DNA from: Galeruca laticollis
Lineage: Eukaryota > Arthropoda > Insecta > Coleoptera > Chrysomelidae
DNA length: 64,000 bases
NCBI GenBank assembly: GCA_963921935.1
Contig: OY998176.1
Span: 51,423,813 to 51,487,812, forward strand
Reading direction: 5' to 3'
Shown here in pieces: positions 59,835 through 64,000 of the stretch (within the stretch, counting starts at the first letter, position 1; each line of letters opens with the position of its first letter). The position numbers and the translations under genes are program-made. The notes under the pieces are model-generated. The model searched no databases. It was not told where the DNA came from and was given only the letters and a program-made list of their open reading frames with translations.

Positions 59835-60645
59835 AAGCGGTGAGTTGTGCAAATCACGACTACTACAGAAAGTCATTGTGGAACAAGTTATACACAATAT
59901 TTTTTATAATTCGCATATATTTAATTATTTAAATGAAATAGAATTTCATATAATCCCTGTTTTTAAACTAGGAGGAGTGGTTTAAATTAAGTTGGCAATT
60001 CCCTAGATTCCTAATTGGTCAGATCACAGATGGTTTTATTCAGCACTTCTGACTTTTAACATATTATACCCGAATAATTGTGTAAATTGTAAACAAACTC
60101 TCATTTAAGCAAAAAGAGGATCATTATTTGTTTAAAAAAGAGCTTCTTCGTATATGCTCATGCGATCTATTTATATTATATCATGAACAGAACTATTTCT
60201 GTAATACATTTTCACATATATATCTGGTAATTTATCCCAAAAATCGAACGTTTTGTATACCTATATATTGACCCTATACAATATAAAAATGAACAATTGA
60301 TAAATCATTGATAAATAAACGTTAGCTTACTGTATTCATTAATATTTTTAATATATGAAGCATTCTAATTTACCTTTAATATAATAATTTGCTAGCTAGA
60401 ACAACGCTATACCATTTTATTTATAATTTGTGTCAAGAATAGAGTCAAATCTCAAATAAAAATATAACTAAATACAATAACAAACTGTACACTAAAAATT
60501 ACTATACCAGTGTTCAAACAGCTTCATTGTGACACTGTAAACAATGTTATAATGAAGTCTCTTTTATACGTGAATTATAATAACAACTTTATGTATCTCA
60601 GTTGAAACTTCATCTGTTATTGTGAATTTACTCTCAAGATTTTTT
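59835..60645. other. Noncoding AT-rich block replacing the BEL/Pao RNase H region
   Basis: Pol homology stops after the VIRLEIH-type segment and resumes at about 60,650 with an RILSYV-type segment. In between there is no coding similarity; RNase H should lie here. I see no terminal repeats that identify the inserted DNA. Confidence 0.6.
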
Positions 60646-60649
60646 TCTC

Positions 60650-62038
60650 TTGAAAAAATTCAGCGAATACTCTCTTACGTTTAATTTCAATTATGCGAAA
60701 AACCGAACACATTCATAAGAATATAAGTATAGATTTTAGTGAAATGGATACTGCATTTCAAATCATAATTAAAGACGTTCAAAAGGAATGTTTCAACAAC
60801 ATTATTCGCAATTGCGAACAAGATACTACCCTACCTAAACATTTCAGAAAATTGGCACCACCTTTCAAAGATAATCCAGGTATTCTCAGGGTAGGTGGTA
60901 GGTTGAGACAATCATCTCTTTCTTTCGACGCTAAGCATCCTATTTTGTTGCCTAAAAACCATCGGTTTACTGATCTCCTCATAGAACAGATTCATCGGGA
61001 AAATCTAAATCCTGGTTTAAAAACGTTACAAAATTCAATGCTACAACATTTTTGGATAATTCCTTCTCGTAATGCAATTTTTAAATGTATATCCAAATGT
61101 ATAAAATGTTTTCGGTCTAAACCTCGATCTTGCCTACCGTTTATGGCTGATATTCCCTCGTTTCGGGTTTCCCAAATGAAAGTATTTTCTCAAGTTTCAC
61201 TTGATTATGCTGGACCGTTTTCAATTACGATGGGAAGATATCGAGGGGCAAAGGTATCTAAACCATATATATGTTGTGGTGCAATCAAGGCTATTCACCT
61301 AGAACTTTCGTCGGACTTGTCCACTGATACGTTTCTTGCAAGTTTTCGACGTTTCATAGCCCGTAGAAGCCGAGTGTCCTACATTTATTTGGATCGAGGC
61401 ACTAATTTGGAAGGCGCTTACAATCAATTAACTTTTTTCGCTCAACAAGCTTCTGAGAAGCTTTCAATCAAATGGCATTTCAACCCACCTGGAGCACCCT
61501 ATTTCAATAGACTTAGTGAAGCAGGTGTAAAATCAGTAAAAACGAACTTGTATCGAGTCGTGGGAGACTAGCTTATGACTTTCGAAGAGCTTTCTACACT
61601 TTTAACTCAAATTGAGGCACTCTTAAATTCACGGCCCTTAACGGCTATTAGCGAAGATCCCAACGATCTTGCACCCTTACTCCAGGTCATTTTCTGACCA
61701 TGGAGCCCCCTTCATTCTTTTCATGCCCAGATTTATCTCATGTTCTAATTAACCGATTATCACGATGGCAAATGTTGCAATAAATGCATATCGATTTTTG
61801 GAAACGCTGGAGCCAACAATATTTGCATACGTTACAGCAGCGTAGTAAATGGACTAAATTAGTCCCAAATATAACATTAAATACATTGGTTCTAATAAAA
61901 GATGAACAAAGGTTCCCTCTAAATTGGTCTCTTGGACGTGTAGCGAAGTTATATCCCGGAAAAGATGGGATAATTAGAGCAGTAACGTTAAAGACGCAAA
62001 ATGATAATGGACCCATCCCAATTTATCATACAACTTAA
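60650..62038 (+). pseudogene. BEL/Pao integrase, nearly open
   Basis: The 292-codon stretch 60,693-61,571 includes the zinc-binding H2C2 region (LIEQIHRENLNPG ... CISKCIKC) and the rve core: VSLDYAGPF (Asp), YLDRGTNLEGA (second Asp) and LSEAGVKSVK (Glu). After a stop at 61,569-61,571 the C-terminal domain continues in other frames (LTQIEALLNSRPL; LHTLQQRSKWTK; NTLVLIKDEQRFPLNWSLGR). Integrase inserts the element DNA into chromosomes. Apart from the stop and later frameshifts, this is the best-kept domain of the element. Confidence 0.88.
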
Positions 62039-62059
62039 ATTGGCAGATACTAAATACGG

Positions 62060-62707
62060 TTACCAGCCATGATGACCTAGGCATCTTAGTGAACTCAAAT
62101 TTATCGTGGAGTGAACATGTTGTGTCCGTATGCAACTGCGCGAAATCCAGACTCTATCTGATACAAAAAATCGTTCTCTAGAGTGTCACTTGAAATTTAC
62201 TGTGAACTGTACCTGCTGCGTGCATGTTACGTGCGTCCTATTTTAGAATATGCGGGTCCTGTGTGGTATCCTGAACTTATTCGCGACCAAGTTTTATTAG
62301 AAAACGTGCAAAGGAGGGCTACTAGGTCGCGTAAGGTCTTCATATGAGGAGCGACTGACTGGGGCGAATCTCATCTAGTTTCAAAACCGTCGAGTTCGCG
62401 AGACTTGATATTATGTTATGGAATCATTAAGCACAACTTTGGTGATATTCAATCTATGTTTCTATTCAACACTGATCTTAGACTGAGAGGTTACCCATTG
62501 AAACTTAAGAAGGAGTCCTTTAGATCCCGAGTAAGACAGCACTTTTTACCAAACAGAGTGTTTGATGTCTGGAACAATCTTCCTGATGATGTTGTTGACG
62601 CACCATCAGTTAACGCATTTAAGAACAGAATTGATAGACTTCTATTTAAAAGTTAATAGTTGATACTATGGGCTTCATAGGTTCTTATCTCAGCCCTTAT
62701 TTCTATT

Positions 62708-62742
<35 letters not shown>
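62060..62742 (+). mobile_element. LINE-F: 3' end of a CR1/Jockey-group LINE with (TAA)n tail
   Basis: Fragments read DLGILVNSNLSWSEHV, VRPILEYAGPVWYPEL and, in the open stretch 62,405-62,656, GYPLKLKKESFRSRVRQHFL, FDVWNNLPDDVVDAPSVNAF. These are the RT C-terminal motifs of CR1/Jockey-group LINEs. The stop at 62,654-62,656 is followed by a short 3' UTR and (TAA)n at 62,709-62,742. The 5' part is broken and truncated. Confidence 0.8.
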
Positions 62743-63078
62743 CTTCGACATTACTGTACCTCTCAGTCACAACATTAGGAAGATCGAGACAGAAAAGTGT
62801 ACCAAATATGAAAATCTCGCCTATGAAGTCAAGAACACTTGGAAGCTAAATACAGTGAAAATAATCCCCTTATTGTTTTCGGAGGAAGGGATTGTCAGTG
62901 ACCAGCTTTCCAAAAATTTAGGAGAATTAGAGTTGCCACATAACATAGTGGACATCGGACAAAGAGCAGTCTTACTGCAAACATGCCATATAGTCAGGGA
63001 ATTTTTAAACTAGCAGAGACAAACTGAATTGTTTCCTCTCTAGCATATTAAAACCGCACGCCTCTTGGAGGTAGATGA
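62743..63078 (+). mobile_element. R4/Dong-like LINE 3' end between two (TAA)n tracts
   Basis: The frame 62,750-63,013 reads DITVPLSHNIRKIETEKCTK, YENLAYEVKNTWKLNTVKII and a QRAVLLQTCHIVREFLN stop. The IxVPxxHNI...EKxxKYxxLAxEVKxxW pattern is the C-terminal domain I associate with R4/Dong-like and related restriction-endonuclease-type LINEs. A short 3' UTR follows and then (TAA)n. Confidence 0.6.
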
Positions 63079-63093
63079 AATAATAATAATAAC

Positions 63094-63183
<90 letters not shown>
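63079..63183. repeat. (TAA)n microsatellite, about 105 bp
   Basis: TAA repeats with two interruptions (AAC and AAAAA). They separate the 3' end of one R4/Dong-like copy from the RT start of another. Confidence 0.95.
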
Positions 63184-63185
<2 letters not shown>

Positions 63186-64000
63186 ACGAAATAAGCCGTG
63201 GAAACAATACCGGGCGAATGCAGCTGAAAAAGCACAAAAATGTCATAGAACAACAGGACCACATAATAACAGTAGAAGAATTGACTGACACAATTAAAAA
63301 CACACACAACTGGAAATGTCCTGGAACTGACCAAATACAAAATTTCTGGTATAAACAACTAACATCCACACATAAATATATTACAAACCAAATAAATAAT
63401 ATAATAAGAAATCCCCAGCTAACACCAGATTTTCTCACACAGGGCAGAACATACATAGAACCAAAGAGTAATGAAACACAAAACCCTGCCAACTACCGAC
63501 CGATAACATGCCTCCAAACATTATATAAAATAATTACATCATTGATATGCAAGAAAATAGAAAAACATTTAGAAACAAACAACATCATAACAGAAGAACA
63601 GAAAGGTTGCAGAAAAAGAAGCCAGGGATGCAAGGAACAACTTATCATTGACAGTGTCATTATGAAACAAGCAGAAAAACAACAAAGAAACATACACACA
63701 TGCTACATTGACTATAAGAAGGCTTTTGACTCTGTACCTCACTCCTGGCTGCTAAAAATACTGGACATATATAAGATACATCCGATGATTAAATCATTTC
63801 TTACGCACGTAATGACAACATGGAAAACAAGAATACATTTAACAACAAGCGATGAAGTAATAATAACAGAGAACATTGAAATCAACAGAGGTATCTTCCA
63901 AGGAGACTCCCTCAGCGCCCTATGGTTCTGTATGTGCCTAAATCCCTTATCAAATGCATTAAATGACACAAATCATGGATTCCAAATCAAACATCAGAAA
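63184..64000 (+). CDS. R4/Dong-like LINE reverse transcriptase, open to the window edge
   Basis: An open frame of 272 codons with no stop runs off the window. It begins directly after (TAA)n with NEISRGNNTGRMQLKKHKNV, so the N-terminus is missing. RT motifs: NWKCPGTDQIQNFWYK, NPANYRPITCLQTLYKIIT, EEQKGCRKRSQGCKEQLIID, CYIDYKKAFDSVPHSWLL (catalytic Asp) and RGIFQGDSLSALWFCMCLNP. This wording matches R4/Dong-type LINEs, whose known members insert at TAA repeats. The YxDD motif would lie beyond the window. No lesion is seen in the visible part. Confidence 0.75.

Larger units (their letters stand above)
56053..62045 (+). mobile_element. BEL/Pao LTR retrotransposon, decayed, 3' LTR missing
   Basis: Gag, protease, RT and integrase follow in the order of BEL/Pao elements. 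The 56,053-56,699 leader may contain the 5' LTR, but I could not delimit it because no second LTR is visible: unrelated LINE sequence starts right after the integrase at about 62,050. The RNase H region is replaced by noncoding DNA. Confidence 0.85.

Noticed and set aside
63005..63492. Minus-strand ORFs of poly-Tyr and poly-Ile
   Set aside because: They read through the (TAA)n tract, antisense to the R4-like element.

Overview
This is eukaryotic, AT-rich, intron-bearing DNA that looks like an arthropod (most likely insect) repeat-dense intergenic region. The evidence is its repeat community: Penelope-like elements with GIY-YIG endonucleases, RTE-like and Jockey-like LINEs, a BEL/Pao LTR element, several pogo/Tigger-like DNA transposons and IS630/Tc1/mariner-type transposons. 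I found no convincing conserved host gene, no tRNA or rRNA, and no CRISPR. Nearly all coding potential belongs to mobile elements, most of it broken.

Layout. 0-0.8 kb: the 5' part of an unidentified element on the minus strand. 2.1-5.8 kb: a complete but decayed pogo/Tigger-like transposon (Tigger-A) with TIRs, TA duplication and subterminal repeats. 9.5-10.4 kb: a LINE ORF1 remnant. 10.4-11.6, 18.7-23.1 and 41.5-46.65 kb: three Penelope-like (PLE) loci, each made of two oppositely oriented copies joined back to back. 11.6-14.7 kb: a LINE (LINE-A) ending in a 190-bp (ATCT)n tail. 14.7-17.7 kb: an RTE-like LINE (LINE-B) with a (TA)n expansion inside its reverse transcriptase. 17.7-17.9 kb: an exon resembling the N-terminal domain of Crypton-type tyrosine recombinases. 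24.5-27.4 kb: a decayed LINE (LINE-C).

30-34.6 kb: a LINE lacking most of its RT (LINE-D), interrupted inside ORF1 by a near-intact pogo/Tigger-like transposon (Tigger-B, 600-aa transposase, perfect 23-bp TIRs). 35.2-37.3 kb: a 5'-truncated RTE LINE with a long open RT frame. 39.3-39.9 kb: a Jockey-like fragment. 43-44.3 kb: a LINE (LINE-E) nested in a PLE. 48.2-49.2 kb: a third pogo/Tigger fragment. 49.2-49.85 kb: an IS630-type transposase fragment.

50-56 kb is the most intriguing stretch. A minus-strand gene with a PIN/FEN-like signature carries a complete intron-containing IS630-type transposon in its last intron. It is bracketed by 120-bp inverted repeats and flanked by degenerate 140-bp tandem repeats. 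54.3-55.9 kb is a second LINE-A copy with a microhomology deletion. 56.1-62.0 kb is a BEL/Pao element whose RNase H region is replaced by noncoding DNA. 62.05-64 kb holds LINE 3' ends and an R4/Dong-like element placed at (TAA)n tracts.

The most notable functional elements are candidate hammerhead ribozyme variants in the PLE terminal repeats (best copy 41,590-41,665, minus), the Tigger-B transposase, and the composite 50-56 kb locus. All homology calls are by eye; no database search was run.
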